A DNA stretch of 64,000 bases from Moniliella sp. 'wahieum' (lineage: Eukaryota; Basidiomycota; Moniliellomycetes; Moniliellales; Moniliellaceae), in assembly GCA_003971905.1 (NCBI GenBank), contig RSEE01000027.1, positions 434,001-498,000 of the forward strand. Reading direction: 5' to 3'. Positions 1 to 11,105 of the stretch are shown here, piece after piece. The notes beneath the pieces were generated by a model. The model ran no database searches. It had not been told where the DNA came from and was given only the letters and a program-made list of their open reading frames with translations. Both the position numbers and the translations under genes were made by a program. Position 1 is the first letter of the stretch; every line of letters starts with the position of its first letter.

Positions 1-461
1 GGGCACAGAAGATGATGCACTGCGCATGATGCACGACGGGAGGGGGGCGTCCGGATGGGGACGAGCGAGAGGGACGGGCGGCTGGCTACAGGTTATACTT
101 CGGCGTGCTGCCGGTAACCGGTACGAACCGTACCTAATTGTAATAGCGGGGAAGCGTGAGTTGTACTATAATACTAGCGCCTAGCTGCTGGCTGAGGCTC
201 TAGGCCTGTCTGCAGACACCCCAGCCCACACACCTACCCGGTACGCGGCAACCAATACACTGCCGGCACCCGCGTGGGGGCGCCGCTCCCCCGCGGGCCT
301 CAGCCTGACGCACTCAGTGCCCAGTACAGTACTCAGCCCAGCCCCTCCGCCGCCATCGGTCTAACAGCGCCAGACTGCACTCAGCCTACCACAGCCTATA
401 CCCAACTTACCCCAGAATCGACACAATCCCCGGCCCGCAATAGTGTGCACATGCGGGGTAG

Positions 462-477
462 CCGGTAACCGGTAACT
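462..477. repeat. Heptad array, GGTAACC type
   Basis: Two tandem 7-nt units (CCGGTAA phase). GGTAACC is an odd palindrome (GGTNACC). A related GGTAACCGGTA block lies near 112-123. One of a family of 7-nt intergenic arrays in this window. Confidence 0.7.
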
Positions 478-1073
478 CTTGCACGACGTGTTGGCCCGCC
501 CGCTCAGGGCCTCACGCGTCACGCCTGAGCCGCCGGCCGCACTCCACGCCTGCCTGTCTCCACCCGCTCTCCCACCCGCGACCGGGTTTGAAGCTCCGCT
601 TGACTATACGCTCACCATTCAGATTCATTTCATAGTCACAGTCGTACGCGTTCCCTCCGTTGTACGGTCCGTGTTGCTACGTTGATATGCGCTCTGATCG
701 ACGTTCGAGAGATACAGTGGTGAGCGTCGCAGGCTCGGGCGATCGAGGCTCCTACCATATGCGTTCACGAACGTCAGACGAGTGTTTCAGAGCAGTTTGC
801 TCGGACCCGGACCCCCACACCAGAGCTGTGCCACCTGGAGGTGCATTGTCCCATGTCATACGCTGTCCTAACAAGGAGACCGACTAAACTCCGTCGACGG
901 GGGGCGGTGGTGGAGTTGTTGAATATCTTTTGGAACCACTGGCGTACTGCGTATTCAGTACTGACACATTATTGGCGTTTTTAACGCACGTTGGCGAGGA
1001 TAGCAAAATGAAGATCAAATGGGTTAATGACCGCCCCCCTCCCCCAAACTCCTGCATCACACCACAGCGGGCT

Positions 1074-1090
1074 CACATGTCACATGTCAC
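1074..1090. repeat. Heptad array, ACATGTC
   Basis: Two tandem copies of the palindrome ACATGT, each followed by C, giving a 7-nt period. It lies in gene-free DNA. The same core with G as spacer recurs at 54512-54529. Confidence 0.7.
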
Positions 1091-1256
1091 AGGCACACCG
1101 CCCCACCCCCACCTTGCCATCTCTCTGGCAGCCAGGCGCTATACAGCAGGGCCCGAATTGCGCCTACCAACGCAGGAGTAGTGCGTGCTGGCCTATACTA
1201 CGCACGCGTGTGCTTATGCATCGAGACAAACAAATCGTGTCCATCGCCCACAGGAG

Positions 1257-1283
1257 GCGTGACGCGTGACGTGACGCGTGATG
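1257..1283. repeat. Heptad-like array built on ACGCGT
   Basis: The palindrome ACGCGT recurs with G/T spacers (GACGCGT GACG TGACGCGT GATGCG). The 7-nt spacing is interrupted once. A related GTGACGCGTGAGGCGTAACGCGTGAC block lies near 45901-45930. Confidence 0.6.
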
Positions 1284-1979
1284 CGGGAGAGCGAGCTGGT
1301 CCGTGTGAGCCACATCGCCCCATCACCAATCAGATCACGAACACGACCGATTGCGTTTCTCCTGTCCCAATAAGCGAGTAGCGGATTTATGCCAGCAGGG
1401 CCAACAGACTCGATATACCGCGGCTGCGACGCTCAGCTGGGAACTGCACGGCTCAAATCCCCCCCCTCCTGCCTACACCCTCCAGAAGCATTCCATGTCA
1501 ACTGTCAGCGCCCTCAGCACTGGCAGACTACTCAACCACGCAGCTCACTTTCCAAGCCCCCACATCGCGTAACGCCACTAAATACCACACCAAGGAGATC
1601 ATTCGCATGCCAGTGTGGAGAGAGGGCAACTCAGCTCACGGTGGACTCTCAGTGCCGGCATCAATTAAAGTCTCCATTGATCTTTTTTGCCACCGTCGGC
1701 CGATGTTACACACCACGAGGGGAAGCTGGGGTACCGTCGGACTCAATCCACCCGTTCGGCTTCCTCGCTGCATTATACGGCGCCCCCCACGTCGATACCA
1801 ACGCAAGAAAGCGGAGAGGTATCCTGGACCTTACCATATAGTATCTTGCCCCACAGCTTCCTCAGTTGAACTGCTGAGCGCAGTCGAGTCGATGCTCCCG
1901 CGTCACATGCATCACAGGGCTTGATTCCCGGCCTGAGGACTTTTAACAGAGAGTGATCCAGGCCAGCGACATGATGAAC

Positions 1980-3490
1980 GACAAGTTTTCGCCGCGATGG
2001 GGAAGCGCTCTCGCACCTCATGATACCACTCATCGATCTTGCGGACCTTATCTAGGCTGCTGAGCTTCTCAGCAAGAGCCTGGGCTGCAGTGTTGTCTCC
2101 ATAAAGAGATGGATTGGGTGTGCGGCAGAGCAGATGCTCAGCTCAAAAAGAATATGTTGCGCACAAAGAGTGCATCGCGCAACCCATCACTCCCATGGCC
2201 AAGTATCTGGAAGCGGCTGTATTGCTCACCCCGTGGTTCTTTGTCTTGATGGTATCCCACGAGATGGGCACACCATATACAAAACAACGTACCCAGAAAC
2301 AGGCCCTGAGTAAAACTTGTCGGAGGCAAAAGAAGCATCCTTGTGCAATTCGAGGAGGGGACCTGGAGCGCTCACGTGTCAAGGAGGAGAGGGAACTTAT
2401 GGTCAGCAGTATCATTCAAATACTGCAAGAAGCCTATGGCAGCGTCACGGTGAGCACGAGAAAAGCCATCCAATAAACGAGCTAAAAGGTGGTGGAAAAC
2501 AAGGTGTCCGGGCGGGACATGCGTGCTGACCACATGGCGGACCCGACCATAGAGCTGTAGGTGTGATGGTCTTCGCGCGTGGATCGCAGTTCGTGTTCGG
2601 GATGTATAGCTGAAGAGGAAGAGTGTGGCTAAGCGTGAACCGTCGAGGATGTTGACCACCAGTGGTCCCGAGCCCATTGGCCTTCAGCGACACGTGGCCC
2701 GATGCACGCAGTGCACTGAGATAGTGCGTCGCGGACCTTCCACGGGCTTCCACTGCTGGCCTCCGAGCCCGGAGCCTACCATGACCCATAGGCATTGCTC
2801 TCCTTAGCTCTGGAATACCATCTCCATTCCCCATCGCCACAGCAGCGACAGCTAGGCCCATGAAAGAAGAGGATCGTGGGTCATGTCGTGGGTGGCAAGC
2901 ATCTCACAGCAATGAATTTGGTCTGGCGCACATAGAAGCGCCCATCAATAGGTCCTACGGGCATAATCCGAGTGGAAACGAAGGGGGCATTGAAGTTAAT
3001 CTCAATATGGCCGCGAAGTTCGACAAGGAAGGAATCGTAAATTTCTACCGAACGACGGCAAGCAAAACAAGGAAATCGTCAGTGTGAATCGCCAAGAGGC
3101 TAGGTCCAAGTCTTATTTGATGCGACGAAGGAAAGACATGCGTCTGACTGAGACTGTGGTAAAGCCCAAAGGCGATCATCTCGCAAGGAAGGTATACGCA
3201 ACCAGTTAAAATTGGTCCCAATTTATTCATAGAGACCGTCGAGACGTTTCTCCAGTTTCCAACACTTGCCCTTCCCTCCTGTTGGGAGGACAAATGGAGG
3301 CGGCCAATATAGACCTCTTCTGTCAAGTCGGCGTACATGCAGGTACGCTACCTCGACGTCGGCTGCTTGAATCGATTGAAGATGTGGCTCGACAAACTGA
3401 ACTCCAGTCCGCGACCCCATGGTCAATTGGTTGTGAAGTAGCACCAAAACCGTGGAAAGCTTCTCCTGGGGTGAGGCGAGGCCGTGTCTT
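1980..3490 (-). mobile_element. Ty1/copia-type retrotransposon pol remnant (reverse transcriptase and RNase H)
   Basis: Read 5' to 3' on the minus strand, several frames give the C-terminal order of a Ty1/copia polyprotein. A reverse-transcriptase motif resembling DVxxAYLHAxLxEEVY lies near 3315-3360, followed by a KCWKLEKxLxGL-like segment. The catalytic box appears as HTDD near 3072-3086, where most copies read YVDD. Next come the end-of-RT motif DGRFYVRQTKFI near 2910-2950, the VGSAMWSARMSRPD-like segment near 2510-2560, and RNase H motifs: ISWDTIKTKN near 2240-2270, YGDNTAA near 2080-2103 and KIDEWYHEVRER near 2010-2045. The frame changes many times. Because host genes nearby are also frame-broken, decay and sequence error cannot be separated. 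No long terminal repeats were recognised. Family assignment rests on motif order and is fairly secure. Confidence 0.8.
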
Positions 3491-5404
3491 TATCGCAGAA
3501 GGGCAAAAATAGAGTCAGGAAGCAAGAGCCGACATGTCAGCCTCACTAGGCGATTCATGGACAGAACGGTGGAGCTGAACATAAAGGAGATTGAACCGAC
3601 AATTCGCGGTCGTCTATAGACCAGCTTTATATATAATGTGTGCTGGCAGGTCCCAATTAAACAATTGCCCGACATCCCTTGACAGCCAGATCCATAGAGG
3701 CTGAGATGCTGGCAATCCCCACGGCCAAAAATACTGTCCTGCAATGGTTTATACTTGTCCACGTCGTGAATCGGTCGGTGAGATTGGACAAAGCGGTCAA
3801 AGTCTTTTTGGGTCTGTCCCGTCGTTGGGGTTGCGTTTATATATTGCCGTATATATATAGGCCTCGACGCTAAGGAGACCCCACCAAATGCCCGAACGAC
3901 ATGGCCATTGATTGACGTGGCTAATAGGAGATGGAAATGGGGGAAAGGGTGAGAATCATATTCATCGAGTGGGAACAGGGCGAGGTATATATGCCTCGGA
4001 GGAGAAGAGAACATGTGAGCTAAGTCACACGGAGAATAAATAAAGGAGAGCATATAGTCAAAGGGGGAAGACAGGGTCTAACAAATCAGGGATTAGTCAA
4101 CGTGGTGACTACTAGAAATGTGACCACGTTGGTCTAATCCCGACACTGGCTCCAACGGTCTCTGAAGATCATCGATCGCCTTTTGCACATCCGTGGCTGT
4201 AGGTGTGTGTGAGTCGTGACCACAGATGTAACGGAAGGAAGACCGATATAGTTGGCGGAAGAAATCTGCCGTTTTGTAGAACCGCAACAGCAGCTGGGAC
4301 GCCCACGTCATTTCCCCATTGTTTTTCTCGGCCAAGCCCATCAGGCGATCCGTAGCCAATCCGGAACTGACGAGCATAGTTAAAGTGGACATGATTGTAT
4401 CATCAATCTCGGAGGAGTTATATGCCGTCGTAACCAATATATGGGAGGGCTTTACTTATATAGAAGACCAGAGAGCAGGGAATTGATCGTGTGTGTATCG
4501 TTTTGCATATGAGCTATTACGGAGGCTAGATAGTATTCCTGCCCTCTGAAGGAATGGACCTGAAGGACACGGGATTGGGCTACCGGCGCGCCACTATTAC
4601 ACTAGTGTGCGCCACACATTGGTTCTTCGTAACTACAGCAGCGCTCCCCTCCGTCTCATTATACATCAGATCACTGCCACCAGCCACTTTTCCGTGCAAT
4701 GGGTAGCTCTCAATTAGCCAATGAGGTAAAGTGGACATATCGTCTGTCTTTTCTTCAAAATAACGGCGGGGGGTGGGGGCAGATAAGGCGATATTGGATG
4801 ACGGCGGGGTCCTTCCTTCCCCAGGTGCAAGGGGGTTACACGGATTGGAGACCACCAAAACATTGCCCACAAGAGACGACTCACGGTCGATTTTGAATCC
4901 CAGAGAGGTGTGGGGTGTTACGCTGAAGACAGATAACTGAGTGATGGCGAGTGGGTATGAAAATGTCGGAAACGAGATAAGCGCCCGTGAACGTCGGCCT
5001 TTTTATTGCTTTTTCACCGGACGTGAGCCCTGAACGTCGTCTTGGACTAAGAGCTAGTTCTGCAACTGAGAATCGTTCCATATAGACTGGTGCCAACTGA
5101 GAATGAAAAGTCGACTTTTCTTCACCGTCGCGTCCCTCGTGATGATGGGTAGTTTGTCTGAGTTAGATGTACTGAACAACGTAGCGGGAGACACGTTTCT
5201 CACGATGCTCGAGGTGCTGCACCAAGTGGAGTTGGTCAGTGTCATGGGCGGGCTGAGAGCCAGTTTGTGGAGTGCATCAATCCCTTGGAGAACAGAAGCA
5301 TGACTCACACAGTATTTACGTGCTTGGGCTGTAGTCGGTGGAGATTCAAGCGGAACTATAATAGGGACAAGGAATGGCCTCTCACCGTATAACAGAAGAG
5401 ACAA
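3490..5404 (-). other. Possible 5' part of the retroelement or a broken unknown gene
   Basis: The minus strand carries successive medium-length open frames with coding-like composition: 5054-5404 (begins MSLLLYGERPFLVP), 4580-4870, 4093-4437 (114 codons) and 3490-4053 (187 codons). None shows an integrase, a zinc knuckle or any other domain I can name. They lie directly 5' of the copia RT/RNase H remnant in the same orientation, so they may be gag-side sequence of that element, or a separate degraded gene. No gene boundary can be set. Confidence 0.3.
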
Positions 5405-6550
5405 CGGCTACTGTCACGGTGCGGGCGCCGCCAGGGGGCTAATAGCCCGGGTTTATGGGGTACTATCCCTTAGGAGACGGTAGGCCAACTCACGGCAGTT
5501 TAGGATTTGAGCTAGTTGGTGGATCCGAGCGGATCTAGGGACGAAGACAGGCCTTCGGGCGCGAAATCGAGGCGACTTCACATGTGGCAAGGCTGGGCAT
5601 GCACCGGCTTGGACCGTGGCAACTTGTCTGAAGCCTCCGTGTCTTGGGGAAGGGACGAGGCAGTGGTGGGCAAACACTACCAGAGCTGAGACTGGACAGG
5701 GATGGTTGTCGTCGTGTCTGGAATGGAACCCACTCGGCAACTAAGCTGGTACGGAATCGACGCGGCTGAAGGAAGGCTCGCGCGACTGGACGGGTATAGA
5801 GAGCCAGGAGGACGACGTCGGAAGAGAGGAGGTGGAGCAAGTAGAGAGGAGGCTGTGTGCACTGAATCAATTGGCTGGAAAACCGGCAGGAGCTGGACAG
5901 CCGATAGGCGGGAAGGGACGAGAGTAAAGATGAGAATGGAAGGTGGGGGCAAGGATCCCCATCAACCAGGGGTACAGGCTAGACCAAAAGGGAAAAGGAT
6001 ACAAGAGGGTGTGTGGAAAGAGATACACGTCGAAAGGTTGCCTCAGGCGCAACAGAGAAAGCAAAAAGAAGCGGGGAGGAGGCAACAGTCGTCGTAAAGA
6101 CACCGGAAGCGCACAGTGACCTTATTTAGGCCATCCGACTTGGACATATGGGCTGGGTACTACTTGTATTGCCCGCGGATGTGTGGCTCCTCGGGCCACC
6201 ACCCTGATTTAACCATCAACCACCATCACACTTTTGGTTGGACTTCGGAGTGCGCTCTACTAGAATGGCGCGGGGGTCTGTCGAAATGGACTGTGGGACT
6301 ATAAACAGATGGCAACAATCGAAACAGGAAGAGCATATGATAATAACCAACACTTCAGCGCACAGGGACGAAGAGCATACAATAACCAAGACACATATGC
6401 GCACAGCAGACGAACAACGACAGACAGCAACGAAACATAGACGAAAAAAGACAGGAGATGCCAGGCCCGGGGCAGGGCATGGCCAAACAGTGCACAAGCA
6501 AAAAGAAAACCAAAACACGACGATAGATCATACGGTGGGCACGGCGGCCG
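5405..6550. other. Intergenic region; no gene recognised
   Basis: Open frames on both strands overlap between 5450 and 6110, notably a 131-codon Arg/Gly-rich plus-strand frame at 5702-6097. They have simple composition and no domain. The purine-rich bias of the plus strand around 5800-6090 explains the long open frames. I see no supported gene. Confidence 0.45.
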
Positions 6551-6552
6551 GA

Positions 6553-7288
6553 TCAGCCAAGGGTCAGCTTACCCCCATCGATCATGACATTGTACTCGAT
6601 GGTACCCGAGTAGTTGCCAGAGGCATAGTAGTTGGTAGTGGGCATGTTGGGATAAGCGCCCGTGTAGGTGATCGTGGCCTCGACCGGGGCATAAGGAACG
6701 ATGCTGCCATCCTTCATGCCCGAATGGAAAACGGCACGGAACGTTTGGAGGGCTTGGACTCGTTGTCGTCCCACGAGCAGGCGGCGGCAGAGACAAAGGG
6801 TTCCTCATCTCCCGGTGACAATGGCTCATACGCCCCTTTGACACATCGCCCTGTCGAGAGCGACTGCAAGACGCCATAGTAGGAAGAGGTGGTGTTGCTG
6901 TGCCATTGGCGAGAAATTTGCTCGTGCCCAAATATTTGGACCCAACAGCAATGAACTTATACATATCCTTCACCTGAAGTGGGGAAATGTTAGTCGATCC
7001 TCTGGACGGGGCCTGCGATCGATGCACGAGAGAGGGCGGCGGGGGAGACGAGGCAAGAAGGGAACGCACAAAATGGGTAGTAACAAGATTGTCGCCGGAT
7101 TCCGAAAAGGATAAGTAGGACGTGGTCTTGTTGTAATGGAACTTGAATGGATGCGGGCCGGTAAGTTCGCGCGTCGTTACGGTATCGCCCCGCTTGACGT
7201 ATTTCCACGACGACGGGGCGGCCGATGCACCCAGCGTCAAGGCCGCGATGAGGAGGGAAAGCAGAGCAACGATGCAACGCATAGTCAT
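6553..7288 (-). CDS. Small secreted protein of unknown function
   Basis: The start was chosen at 7288 because it opens directly into a signal peptide: MTMR, then a hydrophobic Leu/Ala-rich stretch ending in ASAA, a good cleavage site. The mature part begins PSSWKYVKRGDTV. A 96-nt intron is visible at 6974-7069 (gtgcgt...gactaac...cttcag). It is a multiple of three and stop-free, and removing it joins THF to VKDMYKF. Downstream the frame slips twice (near 6870 and 6775). The product then ends with a Tyr/Thr/Asn-rich segment, ITYTGAYPNM ... YNVMIDGGKLTLG. Several N-x-S/T sites suggest glycosylation. No domain was recognised; a cell-wall protein or effector-like role is possible, but that is inference. 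Confidence 0.65.
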
Positions 7289-9700
7289 GCAAGCGGCGGC
7301 AGGAAGACCTGTGAGGATGCGAAGAGACCTGGAATAGAAAACGCCAACAAAAGGGGACGCAGGACGGGGCGGACAGGAGTTGTTCGGTTGGGCGGCGCGA
7401 GCGAGAAGAGGGCCTGCTATATATATCTCCTGAACCAGCCACCCTGGAATGGCAGAGACGTTGCCGAGCGTATCATGCATCGTGTTCTGCATCCACCCAG
7501 GGCTCAGGCCTCAGGAACGGACGAAAGAAAAAAGAGCAGTGTCGCAGCTTTTGTGTCGCAGCTTTTTTGTCGCAGCAGCTCAGTATTCCGGCTCTTAGGC
7601 TGAGATCTGAGAGAGCTGAGATATCGATGATCGATGATCAATGATCTGTACGTGCATCAGCATCATGCAGGGACGATAAATGATTGAATGACGGTGTGAT
7701 GCAGTGAGTAGGGAGTGACTCGCCGGCGGGTACGCGCTACCGGCTACACCCCCGTACTCATAGTGACTAGTAACCACATCACACGCCACACTGTCAGATA
7801 TCATGCATCGGGCCCACCCGTCAGCGCTCAGCGAGGGTGGGGCAAGGGTGGGGCCGGTGGGGCTGGGGGTGCACCGGTGCTGCGGCGCAGGCAGCGCAGA
7901 GGCGCAGAAGGGCGCAGAGCCCTCAGGCTGAGGAGGCTGAGCGCTGAGCCTCAGCGCTGATGCATGAGGCGGCTGTGCCCTGCTGTGGCCTGAGACCCAA
8001 GGCCGAGACGAAGGAGCGCCTGAGGGCGCAGGCAGACACCGATCACCGGTCAGGCGCTGAGCCAAGCCACCAAGCCACGTGCGCCATCGGCTCCTAATTT
8101 AATAAGCCTTAGAGCTTAGATCCTACACCACACTTACCTGCGCCCTCGATAGAATCGACAACTGCTGGGGCTTAGTCTGCTTAGCTTACTTTGTTCGTCA
8201 CAGTAGTACTGAGTATATTGTCAACCAACACACAACCAATTACTGCCCTCCATCTCAGGCGCACGACGAAGGCGCGTAAGCGCGTAAGCAAGTCTAGAAG
8301 TACCATCGCTACCATGCACAGCACGCCTGAACGTCACATCTCACGCGCCACGCGTCATGCACATGCACTTCATGCCTCAAGCTTCATGCATGATGTCCCC
8401 GAGGCGAGTCCCTCGCAAAAAGCTTGAAAAAACGAGCAACTAGTCTTCAAGCTTCAGGCTCCACTAAGTTTGGTTCGGGAGTACTGAGTACTGAGTACTG
8501 ATTAGTGGCTAGTGACTATAGCGCCAGTCTTTCATGCTACTTGTCGCCATAGTGTGGTTGTACAATACAGAGCACAGACCGTTGATGCAGTTGATGGTGC
8601 ATTGTATTTTGCTTATGTGGAGCCACCGCGGGTGGCTCGTGGGTTTGGGCCAACGTCCCTCAGTCCCTCCGCAGGCGTACTATAGGAGTTTAGTTGTTTT
8701 CTCGCTCCTGCTTTCCTTGTTCCGCAACTTAGCCCCTGGTGGTGACTAGTTGTTTGCTCTGTAACGTGTAACCCACGTAACCGTTATTGGTTGACTTAGA
8801 CCACCACCACCAGTGCGATTGCATCACTCTCGAGGACCATCACAAGCAGGCCCCTTAGGCTCACAAGGCCTTAGATCCTTAGAGCTCCAGGCCTCATCGA
8901 CTCTCAAGATCGTGTAGAGCGAAGGCAATAATGAGGCGGTGGGCCTCGGGCTGCGAAGAGTGCTGCGGCCTGCTGCGCCGAAAACGCCGCCGAGATATGA
9001 GGTGTCTTAACGTACCTAATCGAACCTATTCGATAGTCTAATCCCCTTTCCGCACCGCGAAGCCACATGATGTGACAGGGGTGACCGATGTCATGTGATG
9101 CATGTGACTGGTGACCGGCGATTGGGGGCTGGTGACCGGGTGTGACCCGGTGATATGTATATGTGGTCGATGTGATCTGAGCTTTATGTAGGTGGGGCGG
9201 ATCATCGATCACACACACACACTAATAAAAGGGACTGCCTGCTACCTAGAGCCTGCTTTGTAGCGCCAAAGGGTGGATGAATGAAGTTGTTCAACATCTT
9301 TTGCTATCAATATTCAATCTCAATATGATTGCACTATGCAACAAAAGAAACAATAGACGTATGGATTAACGTTTTAACCATTGTCCGCCGGATCCCCCAG
9401 TTCATCACTTTTTTATCTAACTAGTTTACTATCTTCCCCCCACTGACCCACAATACTGGCGCCTGGGGGGGAAGGGTTAGTCAAGCTTCAAGGTAGTCAA
9501 GGTAGCCGCGCTGCAAGTGGACGTAATGCGATAGTTACATATTTTGTCTCGTTTGTTGCCCTCTGTGCTCTGTACTTTTGTGTCAACGGATCCATATTAT
9601 ATGTCTCTGCTTTGTGGATTCCATCGTTTCCTCCGGCACGCGCGCGACTTCATCAGGAGATGGAGATGGTGGGAAGGACGGTGGATTGTAGATACATATG
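7289..9700. other. Long gene-poor region rich in short palindromic motifs
   Basis: About 2.4 kb with no coding frame that I can support. It contains clusters of AGCGCT/CTCAG motifs (7920-7970), GCGCGTAA repeats (8266-8285), an exact triple GTACTGA array (8481-8501), GGTGACC and CATGTGA motifs (9060-9170) and a short CA repeat near 9212. An AT-richer stretch spans 9230-9420. No RNA gene or transposon was recognised. Confidence 0.55.
8481..8501. repeat. Heptad array, 3 exact copies of GTACTGA
   Basis: Three perfect tandem 7-mers. Equivalently, the palindrome AGTACT recurs with a single G between copies. It lies in gene-free DNA. AGTACT/CTCAG relatives occur at 13405-13440 and 14215-14246. Confidence 0.85.
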
Positions 9701-9710
9701 TATGGGCAGA

Positions 9711-10609
9711 TTACTGATGGATGAGGTGTATATTATACACGTCGGAAGGAAGGGGGAGCGTAGCTGAAAGGCAGATACAACAACAGGATCTCTCCATTGA
9801 TAGGAACCAAGTAGTGCTCATACGGGCCGAATGGGCTAAGGGGTCTCTAGCACAGCGTCGAGTCTGACATTCCCACCGATCCTGGGGACACCTTTGAGTC
9901 TCCTTCAACGAAAGCCAAGTCGTCAAGTCAATTGATGGTAATGTGAGGTGGACCCGCCTATCCAAAGGATCACAGATCAGGGTGAAAAACGGGGAAGAGC
10001 GAGGCGTATAGGTCAGGTGGGAGAAGGGCTGGACCTGAGAGACAGTATACGTGGTGTTCGCTTGTACCGGAAGTGGGCACGACAGGCACGGAGGCGCCGC
10101 AAGCCAGGACGGTGCGGAGGACTTCGCGTACATCGGCGTCACGTATTGGCGAGAGGAAGGTCTTCTATGTCGGCATCGATGATGCCAGGATGTGGAGGTA
10201 GCATTGCCGAGGGAGGCGACGGGCGAGAGGCTCTGGGGTTCCTGTGGTAGTAAGTCGATATAGTAGTCGTCTCCATTTACCGTTGCGGCAGATGCAGAGG
10301 AGTCACTAGTCAGCGAAGCATCGTTGAATTCAAGACAATATGAAATGATGTGATGGCTCCTGGGTTATGCCATCGGCATACATGGGCTCGACAGTCGAAT
10401 ATTAAAGGGTACAGGGATAGAAGTTCGCAAATGAGCACAGTCATCCGTCTGACTGCCTGACGCTGACATGCAAGGCGTCCCGGTATGGAGTCGACCATTG
10501 CGGCAGTGTGCTGTGCGGATGGTCCGACATGGGAGGCAGGAAGGATGTCCGAGTCTGACACTTCTCTCCACTGTTTACCTTGCTCCCTGTGAGTACCTCT
10601 GCCACACAT
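9711..10609 (-). CDS. Candidate gene, unknown product (frame-broken)
   Basis: Minus-strand frames between 10609 and 9711 have balanced amino-acid composition, e.g. 9711-10142 (143 codons). The neighbouring phases complement each other: a segment with DDYYIDLLPQEPQS near 10220-10265, one with DVREVLRTVLACGASVPVV near 10080-10140, and one with FFTLICDPLDRRVHLTLP near 9930-9990. The phase switches seen in known genes of this window occur here too. No domain was recognised, and the start and exact ends are unknown. It could be a real small gene or chance open frames. Confidence 0.35.
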
Positions 10610-10694
10610 ATACTAACTTACCATCCACCTCATCATGATCGGATGCGAATGAGTGTGCCAGTGGGCAAAGAGCAGCTTTTCCTGGCTCTCTCTT

Positions 10695-10742
10695 CCACCC
10701 ACTCACACACACATTCTCTCTCTCCTCTCTCTCTCTCTCTCT
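10695..10742. repeat. CA/CT dinucleotide microsatellite
   Basis: An ACTCACACACAC stretch followed by an imperfect (CT)n run, with no coding role visible. It lies in the roughly 500-base gap between the candidate gene and the Ca2+ exchanger. Confidence 0.85.
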
Positions 10743-10952
10743 TGGCCCTCAACCGTCATCCAACTTCCCTGCAGAGCCGAAGCCGCCAGGGAGCAGGCTG
10801 GGTCACCTGGGGGGCCTATGGTAAACAGACCGAGGCGAGAAGGATGCATAGCAACCGGGGTAAAAAAAAAAGACAAAGAGTCCGAAATGTCCAGTGTTTA
10901 TGGAAGCAGAGGGCTGGAAGAGGAGAAGGGCCGGGGGAGCGCGGGAGTAGGC

Positions 10953-10967
10953 GGGGGGGGGGGGGGG
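10953..10967. repeat. G15 homopolymer
   Basis: A run of 15 G on the plus strand, about 140 nt beyond the 3' end of the minus-strand exchanger gene. Similar long G or C runs occur at 14710-14723, 30103-30118 and 48946-48961, all outside coding sequence. Confidence 0.9.
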
Positions 10968-11105
10968 TATGAGCCCTAATCCGAAAGCGCAAAGGGAAAG
11001 GAAGGACACGCATCAAGGAAACGTATTAAGGGAAAGGAAAGAGGTGCAGCAAGCGTCGCGCCGCGTTAAGACCAAGGCGTAATAGGGGGTGGGACGAATC
11101 CCAAA

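Larger units (their letters stand above)
1..1770. other. Intergenic region without a supported gene
   Basis: No open frame here shows a recognisable domain or coding-like composition; the short frames overlap on several phases and look like chance. The sequence is rich in short direct and inverted motifs: GGTAACC-type units near 110-125 and 462-477, ACATGTC near 1074-1090 and ACGCGT-based units near 1257-1283. Nothing else was recognised. Confidence 0.6.

Noticed and set aside
6238..6879. A 213-codon plus-strand frame near the secreted-protein gene.
   Set aside because: It overlaps the 3' part of the minus-strand secreted-protein gene; the His/Thr/Arg-rich product has no domain.
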